Assembly: GCF_015710975.1 (NCBI RefSeq)
Contig: NZ_CP049783.1
Coordinates: 992,501 to 1,056,500, forward strand
Length of the DNA stretch: 64,000 bases
Direction of reading: 5' to 3'
DNA from: Paenibacillus polymyxa
Lineage (GTDB): Bacteria > Bacillota > Bacilli > Paenibacillales > Paenibacillaceae
The translations under genes and the position numbers were made by a program. Shown here piece by piece: positions 35,756 to 47,369 of this stretch (its first letter is position 1; each line of letters opens with the position of its first letter). Below the pieces are notes generated by a model. That model saw only the letters and a program-made list of their open reading frames with translations. It made no database searches and had not been told where the DNA came from.

Positions 35756-38467
35756 ATGTCAGGAAAAGATCAATTCTCCATTGCCCGTAGTTTGGAAGTT
35801 AACGGGAAGCCTTATCGCTACTACAGTCTTAAGGCACTGGAGGAACAAGGAAAAAGCGGTGTTGCCAAGCTGCCTTTCTCCATTAAAGTGTTGCTGGAAG
35901 CAGCGGTTCGCCAGTTTGACGGACGCGCCATTACGGAAGAACACGTGCAGCAGCTGACAGGCTGGGCTGAGGATCGTGACACCAACAAGGAAATTCCGTT
36001 CATTCCTGCACGTATCGTGCTTCAGGATTTTACTGGCGTCCCGGTGGTTGTCGATTTGGCAGCTATGCGTGATACGGTGAAAAAAGCGGGCGGCGATCCG
36101 AAACAAATCAACCCGCTTGTTCCCGTCGATCTCGTAATCGACCACTCGGTCATGGTTGATGCCTTCGGTACCAGTGACGCGCTGGACTACAATATTAATG
36201 TAGAGTTTGAACGTAACGAAGAACGGTATCGTTTTTTGCGCTGGGCGCAAACGGCATTCAATAACTTCCGTGCGGTGCCGCCGTCCACCGGTATCGTTCA
36301 TCAGGTTAATCTAGAGTATCTCGCTTCCGTGGCTGCCACCAAAACCATCGACGGCGAAACGGTTGTCTTCCCGGATTCCCTTGTGGGAACGGACTCCCAT
36401 ACGACGATGATTAACGGACTCGGTGTCGTAGGCTGGGGTGTCGGCGGGATCGAGGCAGAGGCGGGTATGCTGGGGCAGCCGCTGTATTTTGTCACTCCCG
36501 ATGTGATCGGCTTCAAGCTGACAGGTAGCCTGTCGGAAGGAGCTACCGCTACCGACTTGGCGCTGACAGTCACGCAAATGCTGCGTAAAAAAGGCGTGGT
36601 CGGCAAATTCGTAGAATTTTACGGCCCAGGTCTGGCCAACATTAGCTTGGCTGACCGTGCGACCGTGGCCAACATGGCACCGGAATACGGCGCAACGATC
36701 GGCTTTTTCCCGGTTGATGCCGAAACGCTGGCTTACCTGCGCAGCACCGGACGTTCCGATGAGCAAGTCAGCCTCGTAGAGGAATATTACAAAGCTCAAG
36801 GCATGTTCCGCACATCCGATACTCCGGATCCTGTGTTCAGCGATACGCTTGAGCTAGACCTGGCTTCGGTTGTACCGAGTCTCGCCGGACCCAAACGTCC
36901 GCAGGACCGTGTTGAGCTAAGCCGCATGAAAGAAACTTTCGAAGGCATTATCCGTACCCCGGTAGACAAAGGCGGCTATGGACTGAGCGATGAAAAGATC
37001 GCACAGAAGGTTCCACTGACCCATCCGGACGGCTCCACCAGTGAGCTGGGTACTGGCTCAGTCGTGATTGCAGCGATTACAAGCTGCACGAACACCTCCA
37101 ACCCAAGCGTTATGCTAGGTGCGGGCTTGCTCGCCAAAAAGGCAGTACAGCGCGGGCTCAAAAAGCCAGGCTATGTTAAAACAAGCTTGACACCAGGCTC
37201 GCTTGTCGTAACGGAGTACCTGCAAAAAGCCGGGCTGATCGAACCGCTCGAAGCCCTCGGCTTCCATGTGGCAGGCTATGGTTGCGCGACCTGTATCGGT
37301 AACTCTGGACCACTTCCTGACGAAGTGAGTCAGGCTATTACAGACAATGATCTGACCGTTGGCGCAGTTATTTCCGGTAACCGGAACTTTGAAGGACGTG
37401 TGCATGCGCAAGTCAAAGCCAACTATCTCGGCTCACCGCCACTGGTAGTCGCTTATGCTCTCGCCGGCACGGTAAATATTGATTTGGTGAACGAACCACT
37501 CGGTTACGATCAGGACAATCAGCCTGTCTACCTCAAAGATATCTGGCCTACTTCCGAAGAAATCAAGGAAGCGATCAGCCTGTCTCTGAGCCCGGATATG
37601 TTCCGTCGCAAATACGAAAATGTATTTACGGCCAACGAAAAATGGAATTCCATTCCGGTTCCTGAAGGCGAACTGTATGAATGGGATGAAAACTCAACTT
37701 ATATTCAAAATCCGCCGTTCTTTGAAGGACTTCAGGATGGTGTGCAGGATATCAAGGAAATCCGTAATGCCCGTGTACTTGCCTTGCTGAATGATTCGGT
37801 CACGACTGACCACATCTCACCAGCAGGCAACATCGCCCCTTCCAGCCCGGCAGGACTGTACTTGAAGGAGCATGGTGTAGAGCGCAAGGACTTCAACTCC
37901 TATGGCTCCCGTCGCGGTAACCATGAAGTCATGATGCGCGGTACATTCGCCAACATCCGTATCCGCAACAATGTAGCTCCAGGCACCGAAGGCGGTGTGA
38001 CCAAGTACTTGCCAACGGATGAGGAAATGTCCATCTATGATGCGTCCATGAAATATCAGGCAGCCGATCAGAACCTGATCGTCATCGCCGGCAAGGAATA
38101 CGGCACAGGCAGCTCACGTGACTGGGCGGCCAAAGGTACGTTGTTGTTAGGTGTTAAAGCCGTCATTGCTGAAAGCTTCGAGCGGATTCACCGCAGTAAC
38201 CTGGTCGGTATGGGTGTATTGCCGCTGCAATTCCAGGAAGGCTATGGCTGGTCCAGCTTGGGCCTGAACGGTCGCGAAACCTTCGACATTCTCGGCATTG
38301 ACAATGACGTGAAACCAGGTCAAGAACTTACGGTTGTAGCCAAACGCGAGGATGGCACCAAGTTCGAATTCCCGGTCACTGCTCGTCTGGACAGCACTGT
38401 TGATATCGACTACTACCACAACGGTGGTATTTTGCAAACCGTACTGCGTCAAATGATTCAAGCGTAA
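35756..38467 (+). CDS. acnA: Aconitate hydratase A
   Basis: 903 residues; isomerises citrate to isocitrate in the TCA cycle and, in its apo form, may bind RNA. The three cluster cysteines are in [12 protein letters not shown] and [18 protein letters not shown]; other blocks are [37 protein letters not shown] and [42 protein letters not shown] in the swivel domain. AAGGAGG ribosome site fixes ATG at 35756; the longer in-frame start has none. Family length about 900, complete. Monocistronic with a strong terminator. Confidence 0.97.
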   Translation: MSGKDQFSIARSLEVNGKPYRYYSLKALEEQGKSGVAKLPFSIKVLLEAAVRQFDGRAITEEHVQQLTGWAEDRDTNKEIPFIPARIVLQDFTGVPVVVDLAAMRDTVKKAGGDPKQINPLVPVDLVIDHSVMVDAFGTSDALDYNINVEFERNEERYRFLRWAQTAFNNFRAVPPSTGIVHQVNLEYLASVAATKTIDGETVVFPDSLVGTDSHTTMINGLGVVGWGVGGIEAEAGMLGQPLYFVTPDVIGFKLTGSLSEGATATDLALTVTQMLRKKGVVGKFVEFYGPGLANISLADRATVANMAPEYGATIGFFPVDAETLAYLRSTGRSDEQVSLVEEYYKAQGMFRTSDTPDPVFSDTLELDLASVVPSLAGPKRPQDRVELSRMKETFEGIIRTPVDKGGYGLSDEKIAQKVPLTHPDGSTSELGTGSVVIAAITSCTNTSNPSVMLGAGLLAKKAVQRGLKKPGYVKTSLTPGSLVVTEYLQKAGLIEPLEALGFHVAGYGCATCIGNSGPLPDEVSQAITDNDLTVGAVISGNRNFEGRVHAQVKANYLGSPPLVVAYALAGTVNIDLVNEPLGYDQDNQPVYLKDIWPTSEEIKEAISLSLSPDMFRRKYENVFTANEKWNSIPVPEGELYEWDENSTYIQNPPFFEGLQDGVQDIKEIRNARVLALLNDSVTTDHISPAGNIAPSSPAGLYLKEHGVERKDFNSYGSRRGNHEVMMRGTFANIRIRNNVAPGTEGGVTKYLPTDEEMSIYDASMKYQAADQNLIVIAGKEYGTGSSRDWAAKGTLLLGVKAVIAESFERIHRSNLVGMGVLPLQFQEGYGWSSLGLNGRETFDILGIDNDVKPGQELTVVAKREDGTKFEFPVTARLDSTVDIDYYHNGGILQTVLRQMIQA

Positions 38468-38487
38468 TGATATAGCATTATATATAC

Positions 38488-38532
38488 AACACCCCTGATT
38501 GCAGATTCATCTGCGATTCAGGGGTGTTTTTT
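38488..38532 (+). terminator. acnA terminator
   Basis: AACACCCCTGA/TCAGGGGTGTT stem continued by TGCAGAT/ATCTGCG pairs and a T run. Confidence 0.85.
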
Positions 38533-38568
38533 ATCTGTATAAGGCCCTATGTAAGGCAACAAACAGGA

Positions 38569-38599
38569 CAAAAAAAGTCGATCCTCTCAGGACCGACTT
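38569..38599 (-). terminator. Terminator of the YitT-family gene
   Basis: AAGTCGGTCCT / AGGATCGACTT with one mismatch, followed by seven T on the minus strand. Confidence 0.75.
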
Positions 38600-38638
38600 C
38601 TAGCCACGTTCTCTTATAACCTTAGCTTCACACGCCAA

Positions 38639-39475
38639 TTACTTCGAAATATCCAAAAAGCCCTCTCCGAATACGTCCCGTACGTCATGAATGGTGATAA
38701 ATGCTGCTGTATCGATAGCTTTTACAATCTTTTTAAGCGCCGACACCTCTTGTTTGCTAATGACGATATATAGGACCTCTTTTGGATTTTTGGTGTAATA
38801 TCCGTGGCCTGACAGGACGGTAACTCCACGGTCCATCTGCGTAATGACCATCTCAGCAATTTTGTCTTGATGCTCCGAAATAATCATGACCGCTTTTTTC
38901 GGATTCAATCCTTCAATCATGAAATCCATAACTTTCGTACCGACGTACAAAATAACGATAGTTAGCATTAATTTTTCCGGGCCAATAATAAAGTAGGAAG
39001 AGAAGGCGACAATCAGATCAAAAAATAACAAGGCATAGCTGATATTCCAATCCAGATACTTGTTAGCAATCCGGGCTAAAATGACTGTTCCTGCCGTTGT
39101 ACCACCGACTCGTACAATTAAGCCAATGCCAACCCCTACCAAAACTCCGGCAAATACGGCATTAATCGTTGGCTCATGCGAATCAATCCGCCAGTTGACT
39201 GTTAAATGTAAAAACAGCGAGTTAAAAGCGACCGCAATTATAGTATACAGAGTCGTTCTCTTGTCCAAAAATTTATATCCGACAATCAGCAGCAAGCCAT
39301 TAATGACCAGATTGACGATCGAGGGAGACCACTGAAACAGGTAGTACAAGATGATCGTGACCCCTGTAACGCCCCCCTCGCCAAATTCATTCGGGATCAC
39401 ATACAGATTAACAGCCAGCGCGAAAAAAAACGCACCCAGAATAATAAATACGATATCTGCAATACTTTTTTTCAT
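38639..39475 (-). CDS. YitT-family membrane protein (DUF161 + DUF2179)
   Basis: 278 residues. Five or six hydrophobic helices from residue 8 to about 170 (IILGAFFFALAVNLYVIPNEFGEGGVTGVTIILYYL), then a soluble DUF2179 domain (KKAVMIISEHQDKIAEMVITQMDRGVTVLSGHGYYT, KEVLYIVISKQEVSALKKIVKAID). The pattern GEGGVTGVT is family-defining. Function not established; several such genes are common in Firmicutes. GAGAGGAT ribosome site. Confidence 0.9.
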   Translation of the reverse strand: MKKSIADIVFIILGAFFFALAVNLYVIPNEFGEGGVTGVTIILYYLFQWSPSIVNLVINGLLLIVGYKFLDKRTTLYTIIAVAFNSLFLHLTVNWRIDSHEPTINAVFAGVLVGVGIGLIVRVGGTTAGTVILARIANKYLDWNISYALLFFDLIVAFSSYFIIGPEKLMLTIVILYVGTKVMDFMIEGLNPKKAVMIISEHQDKIAEMVITQMDRGVTVLSGHGYYTKNPKEVLYIVISKQEVSALKKIVKAIDTAAFITIHDVRDVFGEGFLDISK

Positions 39476-39829
39476 ATATGCTCTAATCCTCTCTCTAACA
39501 TTTCAACGGATGAATTGCCAGATGGATTGGCTGACTCTTCTTGCCAAAATACGCTGACAACCAGTTCATGGTATCCACTACCCAACATAAAGTCAATACA
39601 ACTTTGACACTTTAATTCGCCACCAGACTGCCTTAGTCCAACCTTAGAATTCCGCAAAATTCCGCTAATACAAGGTTATTCGACAAAAAAACACAATCCC
39701 GACTACTAAACTGAGAAAACGGGCCTCTAGCCCTTGTTTAGGCCCTAGGCACATTTTCCCCTAAAATGACCATCCTCCTAATACACATTTTGGACACATA
39801 CGACCATCTTCCTGTTTTATGTCAAAAGC
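39476..39829. other. Intergenic region upstream of the YitT gene and small gene
   Basis: About 350 bp with no supported gene. It has a stem, GGGCCT/AGGCCC with inner CTAG, around 39720-39748, followed on the minus strand by TTTT; it could terminate a minus-strand transcript, but no gene upstream needs it. Confidence 0.35.
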
Positions 39830-39858
39830 GTTTTACTTTGGATAAATGCGGGTATAAT
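39830..39858 (+). promoter_or_regulatory. Promoter of the 50-residue gene, sigma-A with sigma-B-like overlap
   Basis: TATAAT at 39853-39858 with TTTTAC 16 bp upstream serves as sigma-A type. The same stretch reads GTTTTA, 14 bp, GGGTAT (39830-39855), close to the Bacillus sigma-B pattern (GTTTAA-N12-15-GGGWAW). Which is used is unknown. Confidence 0.45.
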
Positions 39859-39981
39859 GATTGAAACATTACCAAGCAACCTACACGGCATTACGACATC
39901 AAGTACATATACATAGTCCTATACAGACGTCCTAAGCAACTCAATCTGAATTTGACAAAATGGAATTGGAGGAATGACCAC

Positions 39982-40134
39982 ATGAATACAATGAACTTAA
40001 CTGTCCACACCCTGATGCCTTTTCACCACCAATACCAACGTGCCAACGCGGTGAGTATGCAGAAGAAAGAAGACAGCTCGGAGAAGAAGCTCAGCTTTCA
40101 GGACATTTTGAATGAAAAAATGGGTAAAAAATAA
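39982..40134 (+). CDS. Small hypothetical protein, 50 residues
   Basis: ATG at 39982 with GGAGG upstream. The N-terminal half is moderately hydrophobic with several His/Met/Gln (LMPFHHQYQR) and the C-terminal half is charged (KKEDSSEKKLSFQDILNEKMGKK). A clear promoter and a strong terminator flank it, so it is expressed as its own unit. No family recognised. Confidence 0.6.
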   Translation: MNTMNLTVHTLMPFHHQYQRANAVSMQKKEDSSEKKLSFQDILNEKMGKK

Positions 40135-40177
40135 AGCTCCGTTAATCCGGTAGCATGATCCCGCTTTACATAAGCTG

Positions 40178-40222
40178 AAAAGCCGTAGTTTTCTACATCG
40201 ACTGTAGAGAACCACGGCTTTT
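40178..40222 (+). terminator. Terminator of the 50-residue gene
   Basis: AAAAGCCGT pairs with ACGGCTTTT; an inner TCTAC/GTAGA pair extends the stem, followed by a T run. Confidence 0.8.
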
Positions 40223-40341
40223 TGTTACTCACGCGTTTCTAAACCTTGCTCATACGTTTATGGAAATAAACCTCTGACGAGCTTAACTGTACTTTTCGTT
40301 GAGGCTTCCCAGTTGATTGACTTTTGTATCGCTACCGATTT

Positions 40342-42252
<1,911 letters not shown>

Positions 42253-42263
42253 CTATGCAAAAA

Positions 42264-42287
42264 AGCCGGTTCCCTAGGGAACCGGCT
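42264..42287 (-). terminator. Riboswitch-controlled terminator of thiC
   Basis: A perfect palindromic stem AGCCGGTTCCC/GGGAACCGGCT followed by TTTTTT on the minus strand lies between the TPP aptamer and the thiC start, so it is the expression platform. Confidence 0.85.
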
Positions 42288-42387
42288 AATCAAACGAGAC
42301 AGCTATCCAAACCGATCGCACGTGGAATAATCATATTCCAATGCGCGGCCGTAGACAGCAGCTGCGTATACATTTCAATGGCCGATT

Positions 42388-42482
42388 ACTTCCCTACGCT
42401 GGTATGATCCAGATCAGGTGCAAAGGGTCCGGAATCTTGCCTGATTCCATCTCAGCCCGCATTACAGGCTCCCCCAGTAACT
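42388..42482 (-). ncRNA. TPP (THI-element) riboswitch
   Basis: On the minus strand the aptamer reads ACTGGGGGAGCC..., then GGCTGAGATG, then GACCCTTTGCACCTGATCTG and GATCATACCAGCGTAGGGAA: the CUGAGA core and the ACCUGAUCUGGAUAAUACCAGCGUAGGGAA-type block of THI elements. The platform is the terminator at 42264-42287. A possible promoter (TTGCCA, 17 bp, TAGTCT) lies around 42535-42565 but is weak. Confidence 0.95.
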
Positions 42483-42602
42483 GTGATACTTTCTATTCAC
42501 ATGAATTGGCGGCTATAACAGACATCCCGCCATCTCTATCAGACTACTTTAAATTTATAGCTTTGGCAACCCTTGTATGATTTCCTTTTGTATTGATTAC
42601 TG

Positions 42603-43346
42603 TCACGGAAGCATAAGCCCCATTTCCTTGGCTGCTTCGATCAAAATCGGTGCAAACTCATGCAGCGTCTCGGGCGCAAGTCGACTGACCGGGCCGGATA
42701 CAGATAAAGCCGCCGTGACCTGTCCCTTTCGGTTCACAATAGGCGCGGCCACAGCCGCAGCTCCTGGCTCACGTTCTTCATAGCTGGTCGCATAGCCCTT
42801 CTCACGAATGTCCTGCAGCTGGGCTTTATAAACCTCCGGGTCTACCGAAGGTGGCCATTCTTCACTGCTTAGCAATACCTCCAGCTCCTGCGGTGGCATA
42901 AAGGCCGCCAGCACCTTGCTGGAGGCTCCCACAGCCAGCGGCATACGCGCACCCACAGGCGCAACCCTGCGGATCGCCTGATTGCTCTGCACGGCTTGTA
43001 TGCGAATACGCATGCTTCCATCCCGCAGGTACAAGCTGACTGTCTCCCCTAAGCGATCACGCAATCCTTCCATTGCAGGCTGTAACAACACCGCCGGCTC
43101 ATCGCTTTGGGACAGATGCGTGGACAGCTCCCATATGCGAAAACCAAGCCTATATTTTTCCGTTTCGGCATTCCGAACGACAAATCCCCGATCCTCCAGC
43201 GTAGTCAAAAGACGATGAACAGTGCTTTTATGTAGACCAATTTGGGAGGCAATCTCCGTTAGACCAAGATCAGATTCTGCGGTAAAACACAGCAGTATAT
43301 CAAGTGCACGCTCTACAGCGCGGACGGTTAATTTACGGTCTTCCAT
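42603..43346 (-). CDS. IclR-family transcriptional regulator
   Basis: 247 residues. N-terminal winged helix (VRAVERALDILLCFTAESDLGLTEIASQIGLHKSTVHRLLTTLEDRGFVVR, then KYRLGFRIWEL), and C-terminal ligand-binding domain from about residue 80 (GETVSLYLRDGSMRIRIQAVQS, PLAVGASSKVLAAFM, EREPGAAAVAAPI). ATG at 43346 has GAGGAG upstream. Ligand unknown; these regulate sugar-acid, aromatic or acetate pathways. No metabolic partner gene is adjacent; it probably represses itself. Confidence 0.88.
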   Translation of the reverse strand: MEDRKLTVRAVERALDILLCFTAESDLGLTEIASQIGLHKSTVHRLLTTLEDRGFVVRNAETEKYRLGFRIWELSTHLSQSDEPAVLLQPAMEGLRDRLGETVSLYLRDGSMRIRIQAVQSNQAIRRVAPVGARMPLAVGASSKVLAAFMPPQELEVLLSSEEWPPSVDPEVYKAQLQDIREKGYATSYEEREPGAAAVAAPIVNRKGQVTAALSVSGPVSRLAPETLHEFAPILIEAAKEMGLMLP

Positions 43347-43375
43347 CGTGAACCGCTCCTCTTGTATCCATATTC

Positions 43376-43434
43376 GTTTCACACTATGAAACATGGTTAC
43401 ATAAATTATATAGAATAGTCGCGGCTACTGTAAA
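43376..43434 (-). promoter_or_regulatory. Promoter and operator of the IclR gene
   Basis: Minus strand TTTACA (43429-43434), 18 bp, TATAAT (43405-43410). Downstream of the -10 is the palindrome GTTTCA-cacta-TGAAAC (43376-43392), similar in layout to IclR/KdgR dyads, likely for autoregulation. Confidence 0.55.
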
Positions 43435-43519
43435 CCGATGTTTTTGTGACAACCATATTACAGAACAAGAACAAACATCGACAATTCTTTGCATCATTTT
43501 TACTTTTCCGGTTCAGGCG

Positions 43520-43548
43520 TTGACTTTGGATAATAGCCATCATACGAT
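43520..43548 (+). promoter_or_regulatory. Sigma-A promoter of the alpha/beta hydrolase gene
   Basis: TTGACT (43520-43525), 17 bp, TACGAT (43543-43548); about 97 bp before the start codon. Confidence 0.55.
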
Positions 43549-43644
43549 AATAGGTATCTATACGGACATACCCTACTATTTTCAAGTGGAATTATACCTA
43601 AATTTTATGATTCGAAGATCAATTTTATATAAGGAGGCTCTTAC

Positions 43645-44682
43645 ATGATTTCGACATCCCAGCGCAACGCTCAGCTACAGACCGCTGTTCAGGAGCCGTC
43701 CACCCCACTCTTTAATCCCCGTATGCTGCGGTTCAAGCACGTTGTGATTGCTCTGCTGCTGTCGGTCGTATTTTTTCTGTTGTTTTGCTTTATTGCCTTG
43801 CATGCTTACATCGCCTGGGTGCTTACGAATCCCACCGTCGCACCCTTGTACTCTAATCCGATGCAGGCCAAAGGCATGCCTTATGAAGATGTCAGCTTCC
43901 CAGCGAAGGATGGCAGCCGCATCGTACAAGGCTGGTATATCCCGGCGGATCAATCGCGGAAAACCATTATTTTCAGTCATGGTTACGGGGCTAATCGCGA
44001 AGAAAGCTGGATTCCTATGTATGATCTGGCGCATTATGCCCACAGTCTGAACTTTAATGTGGTCATGTTTGATTATGGATTCGCGTCACAAAACAGCAAG
44101 GCCGTCGCAACCGGAGGTAAGGCGGAATCCCAGCAGCTTCTTGGAGCGATTCAGCTTGCGAAGCAACGCGGCTCGTCGGAAATTATCGTATGGGGCTTTT
44201 CTATGGGAGCAGGAACCGCTCTTCAGGCGGGCTTGCAAACCAAGGATGTGGACGCAATGATTTTGGACAGTACCTTCCTGCTGGAGCCAGATACACTGTA
44301 CCATAACATTCACAATCAAATTAATCTGCCCAGACATCCATCTTTGGAAATTTTGGAGTTGCTGTTTCCAGTCTTAAACGGCACCAGCTTGCATCAGATT
44401 CCATATCAAGAGGTTAAAAAGGAGAACTATCCGTTTCCAATCATGTTTGTGCATGGTACACAGGATGAAAAGGCTCCTTACCCCATTGCGGAAAAGCTTG
44501 CTGCCAATCAAACCAACCCGCTTTCCAGTGTATGGATTGTCAAAAACGGGATACATGAGCTTATTTTCAGAGAGCATCCCCGTGAATATTTGCGACGGGT
44601 ATCGACATTTCTAAGCAGTGTGCAGGAGCTGGAGGACAAGAAAACCACTGCTGCTGCCCATAAACAAACGACTACGAAGTAA
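43645..44682 (+). CDS. Membrane-anchored alpha/beta hydrolase
   Basis: 345 residues. A single helix at about residues 32-55 (VIALLLSVVFFLLFCFIALHAY) tethers the enzyme. The fold then shows TIIFSHGYGANREES (oxyanion region), WGFSMGAGTALQAG (nucleophile Ser), an Asp in GTQDEKAPYP and His in NGIHELIF. Resembles the BEM46/YqkD-like serine peptidase or esterase group; substrate unknown. Preceded by an AAGGAGG site and a sigma-A promoter, followed by a strong terminator. Confidence 0.85.
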   Translation: MISTSQRNAQLQTAVQEPSTPLFNPRMLRFKHVVIALLLSVVFFLLFCFIALHAYIAWVLTNPTVAPLYSNPMQAKGMPYEDVSFPAKDGSRIVQGWYIPADQSRKTIIFSHGYGANREESWIPMYDLAHYAHSLNFNVVMFDYGFASQNSKAVATGGKAESQQLLGAIQLAKQRGSSEIIVWGFSMGAGTALQAGLQTKDVDAMILDSTFLLEPDTLYHNIHNQINLPRHPSLEILELLFPVLNGTSLHQIPYQEVKKENYPFPIMFVHGTQDEKAPYPIAEKLAANQTNPLSSVWIVKNGIHELIFREHPREYLRRVSTFLSSVQELEDKKTTAAAHKQTTTK

Positions 44683-44716
44683 GAAATTATTTTCAAAACA
44701 AGTAATCATCGTCTTA

Positions 44717-44764
44717 AAGAAGCCTGCCTATGGACACTTAACCCGTGCCGTAGACGGGCTTCTT
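44717..44764 (+). terminator. Terminator of the hydrolase gene
   Basis: AAGAAGCC/GGCTTCTT outer stem, CCCGT/ACGGG inner pair, and a run of seven T. Confidence 0.75.
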
Positions 44765-44934
44765 TTTTTATTTTCCATGAGTAATTATTGTTCTGCGCAA
44801 CAGGTATAACCTGATGAAGGAAGTTCATAGACATATTCACGGTGAGACGGCGAATATACTGGGTACATATGCATCCAGGACAGATCTGCTAGATCTGCCG
44901 GATAGCCATAGCGGGATACGGGAGGTAAAAACGA

Positions 44935-46314
44935 ATGCTGAGTACTTATGGGTCTTTCCTGCCCTTACGTGTGCTGGAGGAAATTCGTCATTGGAAGCAG
45001 CAGGAAAGTTGGCACGTGGAAGTAATTAAATCTGCTACTGAAGGGCTAGAGCCTGCTTATGTGCGGCTGCTGGATGATTGGCGAACCGTATTTGAACAAA
45101 CGGAACGCACCGCCATCGAGCTGCTCGAAGAGCAACGGAGTGCGCTTGATCCGGCAGAACAGGCATGGCAGCATCAATGGAAAAAAGAGTCGTCTGTTCC
45201 TCAAGCACATACACACCAGCTGGATGAATCATCAGCACATTCAAGGGGATCAGACGCATCAGCGACTGGAGAGAAATCGTTGTCTGAATCAGGCTTGAAT
45301 TCACAGCCTGCCTCACAGGAATTAAATCGTCGATTGGACGATTTGCTGCAAACCGCGAACCGTCAATCACAAGAATATGTACGGCAGCTAGGTTTGCTGA
45401 CTGAACACAGTCATGCATTGCGTCAACAGCCAAAATCCGCCGGAGTTGTAATACACGCAGCACATGAAAGTCAATATTTCCTGATCTCAACCACTCCCTT
45501 TCAAGAGCCCGGCTCCATCGCGCGAGCCGCTGGGCTGTATCATGTAGCGGCAGAGGGTAAGGATTACCCAGAACAAGCGTTTCGAGAGCGGCATGCCGGC
45601 ATGAGAGGAGAAGGTTCTGGGGCCACTAAAGGCGTCCAGTCCGGCCAGGCGCAACCTTCGCCAGCAGAAAAGTCCTTAATTGGTCGCCCGGTCCCTATTG
45701 GCGGACATCGGCTCCCTCCGCTTCCTTACCCTTATAATGCGCTTGAACCGTACATTGATGAAAAAACGATGCGTATTCACCATGACAAGCATCATTTGAG
45801 CTATGTGAATGATCTGAATAAAGCGGAAAAGAAACTGGAAGAAGCCCGAAAAACAGGTGATTTTGACCTCGTAAAGCATTGGGAACGTGAACTGGCATTT
45901 AACGGTGCAGGTCATTATCTGCATACTCTTTTTTGGACGATCATGAGCCCTCAAGGCGGTGGAAATCCAAGCGGACCGCTGGCTGAACAGATTAAAAAGG
46001 ATTTTGGCAGCTACGATGCCTTCAAAAAGCAATTTAGTTCAGCAGCCGAAAAGGTCGAAGGCGGCGGCTGGGCCATTCTGGTGTGGAGTCCGCGCGCCGG
46101 GCGGCTTGAAATTTTGCAGGCCGAAAAGCACCAGAACCTGACTCAATGGGAGTCTATTCCGCTGCTGGCGATCGATGTGTGGGAACACGCATATTACTTA
46201 AAGCATCAGGCTGAACGCAATAAATACATCGAAGATTGGTGGCATGTCGTCAACTGGCCTGAAGTGGAAGCGCGCTACGCTCAAGCCTCCAAGCTGAGAT
46301 GGCAACCATTCTAA
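44935..46314 (+). CDS. sodF: Iron/manganese superoxide dismutase with long N-terminal domain (SodF type)
   Basis: 459 residues, about twice normal length. The last 205 residues are a Fe/Mn dismutase: the metal ligands lie in IHHDKHHLSY (His), GHYLHTLFW (His) and [12 protein letters not shown] (Asp and His), with EGGGWAILVW between. The first 75 residues (LRVLEEIRHWKQQESWHVEVIKSA) resemble a DUF2935-like helical segment that also precedes SodF in Bacillus; then a linker of about 180 residues, rich in Ser, Gln and Ala. GGGAGGT ribosome site, 44935. Sits tail-to-tail with lipL, only 11 bp apart, with no terminator between. Confidence 0.92.
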   Translation: MLSTYGSFLPLRVLEEIRHWKQQESWHVEVIKSATEGLEPAYVRLLDDWRTVFEQTERTAIELLEEQRSALDPAEQAWQHQWKKESSVPQAHTHQLDESSAHSRGSDASATGEKSLSESGLNSQPASQELNRRLDDLLQTANRQSQEYVRQLGLLTEHSHALRQQPKSAGVVIHAAHESQYFLISTTPFQEPGSIARAAGLYHVAAEGKDYPEQAFRERHAGMRGEGSGATKGVQSGQAQPSPAEKSLIGRPVPIGGHRLPPLPYPYNALEPYIDEKTMRIHHDKHHLSYVNDLNKAEKKLEEARKTGDFDLVKHWERELAFNGAGHYLHTLFWTIMSPQGGGNPSGPLAEQIKKDFGSYDAFKKQFSSAAEKVEGGGWAILVWSPRAGRLEILQAEKHQNLTQWESIPLLAIDVWEHAYYLKHQAERNKYIEDWWHVVNWPEVEARYAQASKLRWQPF

Positions 46315-46325
46315 GCTAAAACAAA

Positions 46326-47171
46326 TTATACCTGCAAATCGTATCGCTCTCTGAGCGCTTCTATTTGTCCAGTCAATTCTTCCGGTTGCACCAGCGAGCC
46401 ATTGGCAGGCAAAATGGCCGCCCGACTCTCGACTACACGGCGTAACGATGCTGTGTACGCCTCGACAGACGGCACTCCGGCCAGCTCTGCCAGGCTGCCC
46501 ATCGTTGCCGGATTAACCCGTGGATAATCCGGCTGCTGCACGCCTGCCGGTGTATCCCCGGCTGCCTCCCGATAAAACTGCTGCACCGCCTGTGCGCGCT
46601 CTGCTCCGTGGCCCTCAATCATCACAAAGGCCGTGATGATATACGCCTTGGCTTGACGCCGCTGCGCAATGCCGCAAAACTTGCGTCCTCGGACACTCAC
46701 ATCGTAATCCCCGGGACAGAAGGACCCGATGATTTCTCCAGTCTGCGCCTCGGCAGACCACGGGGCCAGCGCATCGGCAATCAGCCCTGCCATGAGCCGA
46801 AAATCCTCATGCAGGCTGATGGCCCGCTGCGGATTCGGTAGGATTAAGGACAGGTTCAGTACCCCTCTGTCCAGCATGACGGCTGCTCCGCCTGAAGGAC
46901 GCACGCATACCGACGTTCCTGAACTACGCACTCGCTCCATCGCCTGTGGAGCGTTGGGAAGCCTGCGGTCCCGGTGACCAATCACAAGCGCTGCCGGATG
47001 CCGCCATACATGCAAAATGGGCGCAGCTCCTTTCCCTACTTGCCGACAAGCCAGCTCCTCCCAAGCCAGCGGAAACAATACGTCTTCCTGAGTAGTCATC
47101 AGTGGCGCTTCCAACCATTGCAACTCAGGCAATGCTGTTGTTATTTCTGTTGAGCTATGTATATGGTCCAT
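46326..47171 (-). CDS. lipL: Octanoyl-[GcvH]:protein N-octanoyltransferase
   Basis: 281 residues, the LipL length. Moves octanoyl or lipoyl from GcvH to the E2 subunits of 2-oxo acid dehydrogenases by a thioester on Cys152, visible in GSFCPGDYDVSVRGRKFCGIAQRRQ. Other family blocks: LHVWRHPAALVIGHRDRRLP and VRPSGGAAVMLDRGVLNLSLI. Distinguished from LplA by the Cys in that loop rather than an adenylation loop. Monocistronic. Confidence 0.9.
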   Translation of the reverse strand: MDHIHSSTEITTALPELQWLEAPLMTTQEDVLFPLAWEELACRQVGKGAAPILHVWRHPAALVIGHRDRRLPNAPQAMERVRSSGTSVCVRPSGGAAVMLDRGVLNLSLILPNPQRAISLHEDFRLMAGLIADALAPWSAEAQTGEIIGSFCPGDYDVSVRGRKFCGIAQRRQAKAYIITAFVMIEGHGAERAQAVQQFYREAAGDTPAGVQQPDYPRVNPATMGSLAELAGVPSVEAYTASLRRVVESRAAILPANGSLVQPEELTGQIEALRERYDLQV

Positions 47172-47301
47172 ACGTTATCCCCTATCTTAAAAATAACTGT
47201 TATCCATAGGCTAATCGTAATTTTCAAGGCAGCATGCTGCTATTTTTTTATTACATCTTCTTCACAGTAGCTATCCCATTGTCACTATTACCGATGTTAA
47301 C

Positions 47302-47343
47302 AAAAAAAGGCGGCTACGCCTATGCGTAAACCACCCTTTTTTT
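47302..47343 (-). terminator. folE terminator, also usable from the plus strand
   Basis: AAAAAAAGG(c)GG paired with CCaCCcTTTTTTT around a TACGC/GCGTA inner hairpin, downstream of folE on the minus strand. Confidence 0.7.
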
Positions 47344-47369
47344 ATCACTAACCATTGCATTCTGTTCAA

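Noticed and set aside
44814..45029. Short frame MKEVHRHIHGE upstream of sodF
   Set aside because: No ribosome site, runs into the sodF coding region in another frame; treated as leader.
47241..47263. GCAGCATGCTGC palindrome followed by T residues
   Set aside because: Self-complementary without a loop, and no plus-strand gene ends nearby that would need it; likely chance.
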